Source: Bufo bufo (Eukaryota; Chordata; Amphibia; Anura; Bufonidae). From it: a stretch of 64,000 bases of DNA. The stretch lies in the NCBI RefSeq assembly GCF_905171765.1, contig NC_053389.1, positions 399,080,645 to 399,144,644 on the forward strand, in the 5' to 3' direction. Both the position numbers and the translations under genes were made by a program. Under the pieces are notes generated by a model that had not been told where the DNA came from, made no database searches, and saw only the letters and a program-made list of their open reading frames with translations. How positions within the stretch are numbered: position 1 is the first letter of the stretch; the number at the start of each line of letters is the position of its first letter. This document shows positions 1 through 12,190 of the stretch, piece after piece.

Positions 1-2023
1 TTACAGGAGAAATCAACAATGAAAAAAAAATAAAAAGTGAAGTAAATGTCCCCCAGAGGTCTTGTATGACCTTATGGGGGACGAAAAGTTAAAATTACAA
101 TAAAAATAAAATAAAGGGTTGAAAAAAAAAAAAAAAAAAAATTTCACATGTAAAAAAAAAAAAAATCCCAAGTAAGGAATAAAAAAAAAAATTTAAAATA
201 GAAAAAATAAAATAAAATAGACATATTTAGTATTGCCGCGTCCGTAAAAACCAGCTCTATAAAAATATCACATGACCTAACCCCTCGGGTGAACACCGTA
301 AAAAATAAATAAAAAAAACTGTGTCAAAACAAGCAATTTTTGTCACCTTGCATCACAAAAGGTGCAACACCAAGTGATCAAAAACGCGTATGTCCCACAA
401 AATGGTACCAATAAAACCGTCACCTCATCCCGCAAAAAATGAGCCCCTACATAAGAAAATCTCTCAAAAAATAAAAAAACTATAGCTCTTAGAACATGGA
501 GACACTAAAACATCATTTTTTGGGTTTCAAAAATGCTATTATTGTGTTAAAGTGAAACAAATAAAAAAAAGTATACATATTAGGTATTGCCGCGTCCGTA
601 AAAACCAGCTCTATAAAAATATCACATGACCTAACCCCTCGGGTGAACACCATAAAAAAAAAAAAAAAAAAAACTGTGTCAAAACAAGCAATTTTTGTCA
701 CCTTGCATCACAAAAGGTGCAACACCAAGTGATCAAAAACGCGTATGTCCCACAAAATGGTACCAATAAAACCGTAACCTCATCCCGCAAAAAATGAGCC
801 CCTACATAAGAAAATCTCTCAAAAAATAAAAAAACTATAGCTCTCAGAACATGGACACATTAAAACATAATTTTTTGGTTTCAAAAATGCTATTATTGTG
901 TAAAACTTTAATAAATGAGAAAAAGTATACATATTAGGTATCGCCACGTCCGTAACAATCTGCTCTATAAAAATGTCACTTGACTGAACCCCTCAGGTGA
1001 ACGCTGTAAAAATAAATAAATAGAAACTGTGTTAAAACAACCAATTTTTTGGTCACCTTGCCCCATAAAGTGTTATAATGAATGATCAAAAAATCATATG
1101 TACCCAAAAATAGTACTAATAAAACTGGCACCTTATCCCCTAGTTTCCAAAATGGGGTCACTTCTTGGGAGTTTCTACTGTAAGGGTGCATCAGGGGGCT
1201 TCAAATGGGACATGGCATCTAAAAACCATGTGGAGTTCCTTTCCTTCTGCGCCCTGCCGTGTGCCCATATAGCAGTTTACGACCACATGTGGGGTGTTTC
1301 TGTAAACCGCAGAATCTGGGTAATAAATATTGAGTTTTGTTTGGCTGTTAACCATCGATGTGTTAAAGAAAAAAATTGATTAAAATGGAAAATCTGCCAA
1401 AAAAGTGAAATTTAAAAATTTGATCTCCATTTTCCTTTAATTCTTGTGGAACGCCTAAAGGGTTAACAAAGTTTGTAAAATTGGTTTTGAATACCTTGAG
1501 GGGTGTAGTTTCTACAATGGGGTCATTTATGGGGGTATCCACTATGTAGGCCCCACAAAGTGACTTCAGACCTGAACTGGTCCTTATAAAGTGGGTTTTG
1601 GCAATTTTCTTAAAAATTTGAAGAATTGCTTCTAAACTTCTAAGCCTTCTAACGTCCTAAAAAAATAAAATGACATTTCCAAAATGATGCCAACATAAAG
1701 TAGACATATGGGGAATGTTAAATAATAAATATTTTATGAGGTATCACTTTCTGTTTTAAAAGCAGAGAAATTGAAATTTAGAAAATTGCGAATTTTTCAA
1801 ATTTTTGGGTAAATTTGGGATTTTTTCATAAATAAAGGTGAAATATTTTGACTCAAATTTATGACTATCATGAAGTACAATGTGTCACGAGAAAACAATC
1901 TCTGAATGACTTGGATAAATAAAGGCGTTCCAAAGTTATTACCACATAAAGTGAGATATGTCAGTTTTGCAAAATTTGGCCTGGTCAGGAAGGGGGCAAA
2001 GGGCCCAGATGGGAAGTGGTTAA
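1..2023. repeat. AT-rich DNA-transposon-like repeat with TTAA-type end
   Basis: AT-rich DNA without a credible gene. A unit of about 355 bases beginning at the motif attgccgcgtccgtaaaaa is seen near 231, again near 588 and in diverged form near 939, so the first kilobase is a tandem duplication. The right edge reads gggaagtggttaagg, with TTAA at 2020-2023. Its arrangement resembles the right edge of the repeat at 38194-42043 (gaggtggttaa). TTAA ends are typical of piggyBac-superfamily insertions, so I infer a non-autonomous piggyBac-like element whose left end lies outside the window. A minus-strand stretch at 2030-2180 has several closely spaced Cys codons but I cannot assign it. Confidence 0.45.
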
Positions 2024-2435
2024 GGAAATAAAATCAGTAGACCCACTATTCTTGCACTTCAAACACATAGAGGGGTATGTTCCACATCCGATACAGTGGA
2101 GTTCATCCTGGCCCAAACAGGTTAGGGACATGAAAACTGTCATTAAAGTGTCCAGACAGACATTTTCGAATGAAGAAAAATAAGTAAATGATTTTTTCAA
2201 TCAATGTGTTTTTATTGACTTTTAGACATACGAATGATCATCAATGAACAGTTACATAGTCAGCGCTTTACATAGCCACATTGGCAGCGCCAATTCAACC
2301 GTGGTACAGGTATATCAATAAATGGTCAGAAAAAAAACTAATAATAAACAAATAACATTCAGTACATACATGGGATAGGTACATATATAGAGATTGCCTT
2401 GTGCGTCAGGCATTTATTAAACAAATATAGCAAGA

Positions 2436-5400
2436 TCAGTCAGGGGATTGCAATGCAAGCGGGGAGAAACTCCAGGAGCTCCATTCCCTCTCAAACGCTG
2501 CGGATGAGTGTCCAGCTCTCGCTAACATTTTTTCATGTATATAAGTGGAATTAAGCTCGCTGGTAATATCCGTTAAGCTGGGGACATTCTGGGATTTCCA
2601 GTTTTGAGTGATAGCCAGTTTGGTTGAGAGGAAAAGATGCCCCAACACCACCCTAACATCGCAAGGTATTTTATCCAGATCAATGTAAAGAAGGGCCAGT
2701 GAGGGAGAAGGCGAGAGCTGGCTACCCAGTAGGTCCGAAGCGAGAGAGAAAGTGGTGCCCCATATACCCTGTAACAGTGGACAAGACCAGAGAATATGGT
2801 ATAGTGTGCCTCTCTGACCACAGCCCCTCCAACAAAGGTGCGAGGATCCTGGGAAAATGTGGCATAAGTGGTCGGGAGTATAATACCATCTCAATGTAGT
2901 TTTTTCATCAGTGATTCATAATGCAAAGCACATCTAAGGTTTTTGGAGATAAAGGTAAAAGCTGAGGACCACTGCTCATCTGAAAACGTTAGTCCCAGGT
3001 CTTTTTCCCAGGTGTGCAGAGGGGTCGTTTTAGTAAAGGATCCTTTGTCTCTGAGCATCATGTACAAGGGACGAAGGCGTGTGCAATATGGCGGGGCAAG
3101 TGACCAGAACTTGAACACTTCCTGGTTGCACAATAGTTTGAAGGAAGAGTTAGCTATGAGGAAGTGTCTAATACACAAGTATTTATAGAAATCTGTGTTT
3201 GGTATCTGGAATTCCTTGTGCAGGAAATCAAAGGAACAAAGGGTGTCTGATGTAAATAGCTTTGAGAGGAGGTCTAATCCGTTTGTCTGTAATGTTGGGG
3301 ATTAGGTGGTTAAGTACCATTATAGGAGTAGAGGGTGGGAAGGGTCTGGACACCTGATGGCACAATTAGCGAAATTGGGACCAATTTTCTAATGCCATGG
3401 ATACCAGCGTCGGGGAGGAGGGTCGGTGGAATGTTGGATGGAGAGCCGCCAACAAAAGAGACTTGAGGCTGCTTACCGAGGATAGTGTTGCTTCCATATG
3501 TACCCATTGTTTGGAGTGGTTGTCCATCCACCATTCTCTCAGCTGAGAGATCTGCGAGGCCAGAAAGTACTCATAAATATGCGGGAGGCCTAGCCCTCCC
3601 CGACGCCTATCCCTCTGAACTATTGTAGCTGCTATCCTAGGTCTGTGTTCCTTCCAGACTAGCTTATTGATCAGCATAGTGCATTTCTTAAAGAAAGTGG
3701 TTGGTGGGGTAATAGGCAACGTCTTAAATAGGTACAAAACTTTGGGAAGTACAAACATCTGCAACGATGCAATGCGACCCACCCAAGACGTCTCATATTT
3801 GGCTAAGTTGGAGAGGTCTTTCTCTAATGTTCCTAGGAATGGGACATAATTCGTGGCATATAGGTTTGTGAATGATGCTGTCAACTTTATCCCTAAATAA
3901 TCAATTTGGCTATTCTGCCAGTCTAGGTCAAAGACATCTTTAAGTGTTTTTACCCGATCAGGAGGGATATTTATTGGAAGGGCCTGGGATTTAGCAGCAT
4001 TAAGTTTATAGAAGGAGAGATCTCCAAAGTGAGATATAATGTTGATAGCAGCTGTAAGAGATGTCTGGGGGTTCGTCAACGTCAAAATAATGTCGTCGGC
4101 ATATAAGCTAACCGTGTGTTCTTTATCTCCTATACTAATGCCTGTTATCTCCGAGCACTGTCGCAAGGCTTAAGATAGTGGCTCAATTGTCAAAATGAAT
4201 ATCAAAGGGGACAGAGGGCAACCCTGGCGGGTACCATTGGAAATGTCAAATGGGTCTGAGAGCGCCCCATTAACCAATAACCGCGCACTGCGTTGGGTAT
4301 ATAACGCTTTGATAGCCGCCAGAATGGCCCCAGAGAATCCCATCTTCGATAGGACCGCGAAGGCAAATTACCAATTAATGCGGTCGAACGCCTTCTCAGC
4401 GTCTAAGGTGACCAGCAGAGCAGGGATTTTCGATCTTTGCACGTAGTCCAGTATATTTAAAGTACGCCTGGAATTGTCCTGTAATTGTCTGCCTCTTACA
4501 AATCCCTCCTGGTCTGCATGGGTGAGGGTTGAGATATAGGGGGCCAGACGATTCACCAGGATTTTTGCGTATATTTTTGTATCGGTGTTTAGGAGCGATA
4601 TCGGGCGATATTTATTTGTATCGTCCGAAGGGGGGTCAGTTTTAGGTATAGTGACTATTGTCGCTTCTAACATCTCTTTCGGGGGACAGCTTGTGTTCAC
4701 TATTTGACAGAAAATTTGGCATAAATATGGGGAAAGTTCCTTTTGGAATGTTTTGTAGTATGCATTAGAGAACCCATCTGGGCCGGGGGCTTTGTTATTG
4801 GGTAGTTTTGTAATGACTCCAAGGATTTCTTGTTCCGTCACAGGGGAGTTTAGATTCTCTAATTGGGCCTTGGTGAGATTAGGGAGATCAAGGGAGCCTA
4901 AAAATTGATCTATAGCTGCCGCTGTTTGAGAAGGTTGGTCTGTCTGTGGCTTCAAGTTATAAAGAGCTTCATAAAAGCTTTTGAAGGAGTTTGCAATTCC
5001 CTGTGGGTCCATTATCTTTTTACCCGACTGTTTTGACGTAATGAAGGGGATCTTAGCTTTGGCGGATCTTTCCTTCAGTCTACGGGCTAGTAACTTCCCT
5101 GACTTATTATCTTGCGCATAATATGTTGCACGAATTGTTTTTAGATGTTTCTCATATTTATAGAGGAGACACTCTAGGTTCTGCAATTGGGTTCCTACGG
5201 TAGCGGAAGGGCTGGTCTTGTTGCTAGATTCTAAGGATCTGATCTGTTGGGTCAGCACGTTTATGCGCTCTTCTCTATCTTTTTTCGCCCTATATCCAGA
5301 CTTTATAAACAACCCCCGCATGAATGCTTTGTGAGCATTCCATAGGGAGAAGGGGTTTGATACAGATCCATCGTTTATGCGGAAGAATTCCACCAGTCCC

Positions 5401-6180
5401 TCTTGCAATGTTAATTTGTATTTAGGGTGTTCCAACAGGAACGTATTATTGCGCCATGGGGAGTAGGGGGTCTGTTTATAGTTTCACTAATGGTCAAAGT
5501 GATGGGCGCATGGTCCGACCATGTGATTAGTTCTATGGAAGAATATGTGGCATTCCGCAGGAGGTGTCAGTCAACTAGAAAAATATCTATTCTGGAGTAG
5601 GTTTGGTGGGCGTTTGAAAAGAACGAATAGTCTTTCTCTCTATCATGATGGAGCCTCCAGACATCATAGAGGTCTTCTTTCAGTAAAAGGGGGTTGAGAC
5701 TCTGAGGGTGAGCTCTGGTTTGGATGTCGAGTCCATATGAGGATCTGATACAGAGTTAAAATCTCCCCCCCAGAGGACCAAGCCCTTCTTAACTGCGTTC
5801 ACCTTGTTCATTAACTTACGTAAAAAGTGCAATTGGTGCTTATTTGGAACATATACAAATACCATAGTGTAGGTCACATTATTTATGGATGCTATCAGGA
5901 TAATATATCGACCATTTTGGTCTTCTATAGATCTGGACAACTGAAACACTACTGAATCTTTGATTGCGACCATCACACCCCTCAGTTTTTTTGTATAATG
6001 GGGGTGGAAAATATGGGGGAAGTGAGCATTTTTGAGTCTATGGGCATCTTCTTTCAACAGGTGTGTCTCAGTTGCGCAGATGATATCCCCTCCCAGAGCC
6101 CTTGCCTCCTTCCACAGCATAGACCTCTTGAATGGACTGTTCAAGCCCTTAGTATTTATAGCGACGACTTTAAAGACCAT
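2436..6180 (-). pseudogene. L1 ORF2 (endonuclease, reverse transcriptase), broken
   Basis: ORF2 starts at the ATG at 6180. The first block (5680-6180) is an APE-type endonuclease with the catalytic segment WGGDFNSV. The next (4368-5435) contains the linker and N-terminal reverse-transcriptase motifs, including NNKAPGPDGF and RPISLLNTD. The following block (3366-4166) has the polymerase active site YADDIIL. The last (2436-3178) ends in a Cys/His knuckle (CWRGCGQRGTLYHILWSC), as in L1 ORF2 C-termini. Stops or frameshifts lie near 5690, between 5435 and 5680, near 4166 and near 2890, so no functional protein is expected. All catalytic landmarks are still legible, so decay is moderate. Confidence 0.85.
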
Positions 6181-6482
6181 AGGAAGAAAGATCTAAGCTG
6201 TGGAGGAATAACGTACCATTAAGACATAAAGCATTGCGAGTAAGGGTACCTCTTAACAATAAAGCCTGCCGACGGCCTATCCTGCAAGTGTACTGAGTAA
6301 CAGAACATACAAAGAAAACAAATCTGCGTAACTCAGATAAAGAAACTAACAAAGGACGAACAGTAAATCGGCATGAGGTGCCGCAAATCATTCGTTAGGG
6401 CAAAAATCACGGCTCTTGGCCGGGAAGGGCTGCACAGCACTACTATGACCAACAGTGCACCTGTGGATCCCACAATCTCCTA

Positions 6483-7689
6483 TCAACGGTGGGTTTTCCT
6501 CTTCTGGGACACTAGTTGCAAACCAGAGTCCAGGGGAACAGATGGGCTATGGCCTTGGTCCGGGACCTCCATCGTGATGTTCCAAGAGTCCAGAAGCTTC
6601 TTCCCGGATTCTAAGGAGGTGATAACATGAACGGCTCCCTGGTGGTGGATCAAGACTTTGGTCGGGAATCCCCATCTGTATGGGATAGTATTACACCGTA
6701 GAGCAGTAGTAAATGCGCTAAGAGATCGGCGCTGTTGAAGAGTGATAGCTGACAAGTCTGCAAAGACCTTGATCTGGCAGTATGGGGAGGGCAGTGTGCC
6801 CAATTTCCTGCCAGTATCGCTTCTTTAATGTGGAAAAAATGGACACGCACCAGGACATCTCTTGGTGATGTGCTGGTAAGATGCTTTGGCCTCATCACCC
6901 TGTGCGCTCTATCCAGGGTAAGATCATGGGGAGAGAGATCTGGGATCAGGGCTGTCATGAGGCTCTGTAGATAAGGGGTCAGATCCTTAGGTGCTATGTC
7001 CTCAGGGACCCCCCGGAATTTGAGATTATTCCGGCGTGACCTGTCCTCTAGGTCAACCACTTTTGCTTTAAGCCGGTCTATTTCTTCTGACAAATCATTA
7101 TGGCCATCTATGAGCTGGTTATGTGATGTAGCAAAGTCCCCCATCTTGGATTCTATATGATCCACTCTGCTCTCTACAGCCACTACTGCTGCTTGAAGTG
7201 GACGGACCAAGGAAGTTAAGTCTTTATGCATGGAATTGCTAAAAAGGACCAGCATGTCCTTTAGTAGATTGCTTGATGCAGGCTGATCGTTAGTTGGGAT
7301 CGCCTGAATAGTCAGGGTAGTGTGGTCGCTCACCTCGTTTATTGGAATCTCCTCAGCCTGTTGCGATCGTGGCCGTGCCTGTCCCGCCGTGGGCGAATTT
7401 GAAGATGGCGCTGGTGTATTGGCGCGCTTCTGTGGACTCCCCGCCTGAGTTCCGCGGGCCTCATATGTACGGTCGGGGATCCTGAAGTTGCAGGTGGGAG
7501 CCGGCCAGACGCGGCGTCCGGTGAGTCTGCAGCCATGTCGCCCCGAGGGTTGTTCCGGGCCTCTGGATCATCGAGGCCTTGCTGGCGGGATGGCGGAGGT
7601 GGAGAAGTATCCCCTGGAGGGCCGCCTTTCCCCAGGTAAAAGTCCAGCTTCCCCTGATTTTTCATGGACCGCTTGCCTCTAGTCATCAT
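6483..7689 (-). pseudogene. L1 ORF1 (RNA-binding chaperone), frameshifted
   Basis: Three minus-strand frames in succession (7339-7689, 6650-7333, 6483-6803) make up one ORF1. The first encodes a basic, Pro/Gly-rich, disordered N-terminus starting at an ATG near 7689. The second holds a heptad-rich coiled coil and then the segment DRSRRNNLKFRGVPED, the hallmark of the L1 ORF1p RNA-recognition domain (Transposase_22 family). The third gives the C-terminal domain. In active L1s this protein trimerises and coats the element RNA. At least two frameshifts separate the pieces, near 7335 and near 6810. Confidence 0.8.
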
Positions 7690-7835
7690 CCAGGCTGTCT
7701 GCGTTCTCTCGGCTGTGGTGCAGAGCTTAGTTGTGGGGTATACAATCCCGCTGTTGCTGAAGTAGCGCTGGAGCATTCAACTCACGCAGCCATCTTGCTC
7801 GGCCGGCAAACCACACCCCCAGTAAATTATTTTTA

Positions 7836-8141
7836 AGTGTTGAAATTATTTGGGCCCAGGGATCTCACAATAACAACATGCCCCTTTTGATGTTGAAAGT
7901 GCAATATCAGTGGCCAAAATGTCTTTAACACCTTAAAAAAAATTGGAAACCTCTTCAGCCCTGGGAAGTGGGACACACAAGAATCTAGTGGAAGTTAGCA
8001 CAGGTGAACAGCTGTACTGTTTGTCCCTAAAAATATAATTCAGAATAGCCATGTGTAAGTGACCCTGCAAAGTGATATTGACAAGCTAGGATTAGGCTAG
8101 CACGTCAATATTAACATAATGCCAAACAGTGAATTATACAC
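7836..8141. other. Unassigned non-coding stretch
   Basis: I see no convincing gene, RNA or repeat here. It lies between the L1 target duplication and the downstream MADF exon and could be intron or 3' region of that gene. Confidence 0.4.
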
Positions 8142-8299
8142 TTATGTCCTCAACTCCATGACCAGGCGCAGGAAACGCAGTTGCTCAGTGTAAAAATAAG
8201 GGCACTTCTTGGTCAATCCCTCTCCACTACAGCCCATTTCTACAAGCTCACGACGGAACTGGTCGCGACAACTGTTCCATCGCGTTTTTGACTTCCTAA
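8142..8299 (-). CDS. MADF-domain gene, downstream exon
   Basis: Minus-strand exon beginning after a splice acceptor (tctaccag, exon start at 8299) and open to a TAA at 8142. The translation contains RWNSCRDQFRRELVEMG and then PYFYTEQLRFLRLVMELR. This is the second half of a MADF domain (a Myb/SANT-like DNA-binding fold: Trp, then RDxFRRE, then an aromatic-rich YxEQLRFL segment). Its phase fits the donor of the upstream exon at 10703, which carries the first half of the domain. MADF proteins are transcription-factor-like and also occur as the second protein of animal PIF/Harbinger transposons. I cannot tell whether this is a host gene or a Harbinger relic. It has no internal stop. Confidence 0.6.
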
Positions 8300-8799
8300 C
8301 TGGTAGATAAAAACAAAAAAAATTAGCAAACAAACCTCATGGTGCAGGCAAACATGAATAGCAAGTGTCCCTGGTCAGGCTGAACAGTCACAACAGTTTT
8401 GGATAATATAAAACATTTACATAAGCAGCGACGCCTCCAAAACTGCGTGAGAAGGTACTGTCACATATCGTAGGTGAAGTGTGTGTTTTTGAGAGCGGTG
8501 CACGTCGATAATGCTATTGGAGACTGCAGCAACAGTAGCAGTGTGTTGGGCCAAATGCGAATAATGTATGTGAGAAGCAGAGAAAGCAGCCGAGTGTTTG
8601 GGCCAAGGTGCACATATAAAATTCTGATGAAGGGCCCAAATGTCAAAAGAAAACCTAATATGGATGCACAAAGTGGCCATAACTGCTGTGAAAGGGACTC
8701 AGTAAGGACAGTACTAGTGTGTGGTGGCTGAAATTTATAGACAAATAGACAACAAACCACAAAACAACAGGAAAATATGATACAATACCGAAATGCTCC

Positions 8800-8803
8800 T
8801 GAT
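8800..8803. other. Part of 8-bp target duplication (left, 8796-8803)
   Basis: ctcctgat at 8796-8803 matches ctcctggt at 9299-9306 with one mismatch. An 8-bp duplication is the hAT signature. Confidence 0.6.
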
Positions 8804-9298
8804 TAGGGATGAGCGAGTGGACTTTGGATGAAACTATCTAGGTCGATTCGCATAATACTTTGTTTGAATACTGTACGAAGCGAGCTCTCCGTACAATATT
8901 AGAATGTATTGGCTCCTATGAGCCGAAGTTATTACTTCTCAAAGTCTCGCAAGACTTTGCATAATAACTTTATAAATCAATTTCTACGGTGAAAAACCAT
9001 TTCCTGAAATCGGGTTCGGTTCTAAGTGGTACCTTGGAACCGAACCCGAGTTCGGGAAATGTTTTTTTTTACAATAGAAATAGATTTTTGGCGTTTTTTC
9101 AGTTTTTTTTTACAGTAGAAATTGATTTATGAAGTTATTACGTGAAGTCTCGCGAGACTTCACTAAGTAATAACTTCAGCTCATAGGAGCCAAAACATTC
9201 CAATACTGTACAGAGCGCTCGCTCCGTACAGTATGCAAAAGAAGTATTATGCGAATCGACTTTGGATGTTTAATCCAAAGTTGATTCGCTCATCCCTA
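8804..9298. mobile_element. hAT-type miniature element with long inverted arms
   Basis: A 495-bp palindromic element with no coding capacity. It starts tagggatgagcga and ends with the reverse complement tcgctcatcccta. The arms are long: both include the motifs cgattcgcataatac, cgctcgctccgtaca and ttggctcctatgag in opposite orientation, so the element could fold into one hairpin. The flanking 8-bp near-identical repeats (8796-8803 and 9299-9306) fit mobilisation by a hAT transposase. It lies in the intron of the MADF gene. Confidence 0.8.
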
Positions 9299-9365
9299 CT
9301 CCTGGTATAACAGTTTTTCAGGACACTACAGCAAACACTTGTACATGCTAAACATGGGTCATGAC

Positions 9366-10670
9366 CAGGGGCGTCGCTAGGTTAAAACATTCGGAGCCTG
9401 GGCCCCTGATGTTTTGTCCCAGGCCCTGAATGTCCTGCCTGCCAGGTGGATACAATCGAATCTAATGCCCTGCCAGATCTGAAGGACTTGTGGTGACATT
9501 AACAGTCCATGTGATCAGTTCAAAATGCAGTGGCAGTGGCTGAAAAGGACCTGTGATGATGTCTAAATGTAACCAGTGCAGGAGAGGACGTCTGGATTAC
9601 TCAGTGTGAGAGTCAGAACAATGTTGGGAGTTATTTAACTGGGACTGTATGTTAGAGCTGAAGGGAGGGAAATTATTTACATGTGACTGAAAGTTGGAGG
9701 TGGCTAGGGCAGGGTGATGTTATTTACATGGGACTATATGTTGAAGGTGGCCAAGGGAGGGATTGATATTATTTACATGGGACTGAATGTTGAGGGGTAA
9801 TGTTATTTACATGAGACTACATGTTGGAGGTGGCTGGGGAGGGGGTGATTTTATTTACATGGGACTGTATGTTGAAGGTATCTGGGGGAAGGAGTGATGT
9901 TATTTACATGGGACAGAATATTGAGGGGGTGATTTATTTATATGGGACTGTATGTTGAAGGCGGCTGGGGAGGGGGTGATGTTCTTTACATGGGACTGTA
10001 TATTGGAGGGGGCAGGAGAGATGGTGTGATGTAATTTACATGGGATTGTATTTTGGAGGGGGCTAAAGATAGAGAGGGATGTTATTTACATGGGACTGTA
10101 TATTGCAGGGGGCTGGACAGATGGTGTGATGGTATTTACATGGGATTCTATGGCGGAGGAGGGAAATAATTTTATTTACATGGGACTGTATGGTGAAGGG
10201 GCTAAAGAATTATAATTTTGGAGGACAGTAAATGGAGGAATATAACTACAGGGGGCACTGCAGGGGGCATTATAAATACTGGGGGAGCTTCAGGGCTAGC
10301 ATTATAACAGTAGGGGGTGATAAAAATACTGGGGGCACTGTGGGGGCATTGTAAATCCAGCGAACATTAGGTGTTCTTATTACTACTGGGGGCTCTATAG
10401 GAGGGGCTTATAGATCCGCATTATTTCCTCTAAGAGCACTATGGGGACCTTATTACTACTGAGGGGTCTGTAGATAGCTTTATTACCACTGGGGGAACAA
10501 TAGGGGGACCTTATTTCTACTGGGGGCTCTGTAAGGGCATTATTAATACTGGAGGGCTCTTCTACTAATGGGGGCAGTATTGGGAGCACTATCACTTTTG
10601 GGGGCGATTTTTGAGCCATATGCATTGAGGCCCGGGCCCCGTATCTTTTGAGACCCTAGCAACGCCCCTG
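9366..10670. mobile_element. Non-autonomous hAT element with internal minisatellites
   Basis: Element of 1305 bp beginning caggggcgtcgctagg and ending cctagcaacgcccctg, imperfect terminal inverted repeats of hAT type. A perfect 8-bp target duplication, gtcatgac, flanks it at 9358-9365 and 10671-10678. The interior has no gene but two minisatellites. The first, at about 9640-10210, repeats a phrase such as ttatttacatgggactgtatgttg with gggggtgatg spacers. The second, at about 10220-10600, repeats gggggcactgtgggggcatt-like phrases. It sits in the intron between the two MADF exons. Confidence 0.85.
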
Positions 10671-10702
10671 GTCATGACAGAAGTAACAAGATTTGCACTC
10701 AC

Positions 10703-12190
10703 CTAACTCTGCACAACCATTGGTGTCTGCTCTCCTCCATTCTACAGGCCTCATGGCTTTGGACACTTCAGCCCAAGATGACTCCTTCTTTAACCGGACA
10801 TGATATAGGTCACTCCAGGCAGGGCTGGCCTTAGGTGTTCAGGCGCCCTGTGCGCCCCCCCGGTTCACCTAAACATACACAAAGAGGAAAACAATCTTTG
10901 TAACAAACAGTTTTTTTTTATTACAGATAATTTAAGTGCAAGTGCAAACAAGTACAATCATACCCAGTGTCACCCATAGCCAGTCTACTGCCCCCCTTAA
11001 TCATACCCAGTCACCTTTGCCCAGTCCCCTTCCCCCCTTAATTATACCCAGTGTCACCAAGAGCCAGTCCCCTGCCCCCCTTAATCATACCCTGTCACCT
11101 TTACCCAGTCCCCTGCCCTTCTTATATCATACCCAGTGTCACCCTTACCCAGTCCCCTGCCCCCTCAATGAGACCCTGCCTCCCTTAAATTAAGGGTGAC
11201 AGATACTGGGTATGATTAAGGGGGCAGGGGACTGGATAAGGGTGACACTGGGTATGATTAAGGGGCAGGGAACTGGCTTTGGTTGACACTGGGTATGATT
11301 AAGGGGGCAGGGTCTAATTGAGGGGGCAGGGGACTGGGTAAGGGTGACACTCTGTATGATTGAGAAGGGCAGGGGACTGGGTAAAGGTGACAGCGTATGA
11401 TTAAGGGGGGCAGGGGACTCGCTATGGGTGACACTGGGTATGATTAAAGGGGGCAGGGTCTAATTGAGGGGGCAGGGGACTGGGTAAGGGTGACACTGGG
11501 TATGATTAAGGGGGCAGGGGACTGGCTATGGGTGACACTGGGTATGATGAAGGGACTTAATCATACCCGGTGTCACCCATAGCTAGTCTCCTTCCCCCCT
11601 TAATCATACCCTGTCACCTTTACCCAGTCCCCTGCCCCCCTTAATCATACCCAGTGTCTGTCACCCTTATCCAGTCCCCTGTCCCCTTAATCATACCCAG
11701 TGTCTGTCACCCTTATCCAGTCCCCTGCCCCCCTTAATTAGACCCTGCCCCCATTTAATGAATAAGAAAGAATAAGAACAAGTACTCACTATTTGAAGTC
11801 TTCTGCTCCCTCCTTGTCTGCAGAGCACCGGCCGCCGCCCTCACACATTGAGCGGATCCTTCCGCGGCTCTCTGTGAAGGCGCAGCACTTGGATGCTGCG
11901 CCTGCGCCCCTAAGCTCCTCCTCCACGCTCCGGAACCTGACCTGGCAGCTGCAGCGGCTCAGGTCGCCAGGCTCGTCTCACACAATCTCGGGCCGGCCTG
12001 CTGTAAGAGACCGACTGCGAGCTGTGTCGGCCGCCGTTCGCCCCTGTTGCCATGGCTCCCTGTGCGGCCGCACAGCTCGCACACCCCAAAGGCCGGCCCT
12101 GACTCCAGGTGTCCCACAGTTCTGGGTGCTCCTGCTGGGATAAATGCCTGGAAAACTGCAAGAAAGCTTCCTGGACACTGTTTGAAAAGG
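10703..12190 (-). pseudogene. MADF-domain gene, upstream exon split by a hAT element
   Basis: Two minus-strand coding pieces, 12102 to about 12190 and 10703-10819, are separated by the hAT element at 10820-12101. The first encodes HLSQQEHPELWDTWS, the start of a MADF domain. The second continues in the same frame with Tyr, basic and SSWAEVSKAM residues and ends at a consensus donor (gttag/gtgagtg) at 10703. Removing one copy of the 8-bp target duplication restores the reading frame. The downstream exon is at 8142-8299. The upstream limit near 12190 is uncertain: an acceptor-like ttcttgcag lies at about 12163, but the frame stays open beyond it. The insertion adds about 1.28 kb to the exon and should disable the gene unless it is spliced out. 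Confidence 0.6.
10820..12101. mobile_element. Non-autonomous hAT element inserted in MADF exon
   Basis: Element of 1282 bp with ends cagggctggcctt and aaggccggccctg. A perfect 8-bp target duplication, actccagg, lies at 10812-10819 and 12102-12109. The interior at 10945-11760 is a degenerate minisatellite of the phrase cccagtcccctgcccccttaatcata, in one orientation at 10960-11190, inverted at 11195-11545 and forward again at 11550-11750. A GC-rich block (11810-12080) follows. There is no transposase, so it must have been moved in trans. Confidence 0.85.

Larger units (their letters stand above)
2197..7820 (-). mobile_element. L1-clade LINE, near full length, decayed
   Basis: A minus-strand non-LTR retrotransposon of about 5.6 kb. 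Its 5' end (plus position about 7820) is a short GC-rich leader, followed by ORF1 and ORF2. The 3' end carries an AATAAA signal (2209-2214 on the plus strand, read in reverse) and a short A-rich tail at about 2192-2197. It is flanked by a near-perfect direct repeat, agtaaatgattttt at 2183-2196 and agtaaattattttt at 7821-7834, the expected target-site duplication. A preserved 5' end is unusual for L1, since most copies are 5' truncated. Several frameshifts and stops in both ORFs make it non-functional. Confidence 0.85.
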
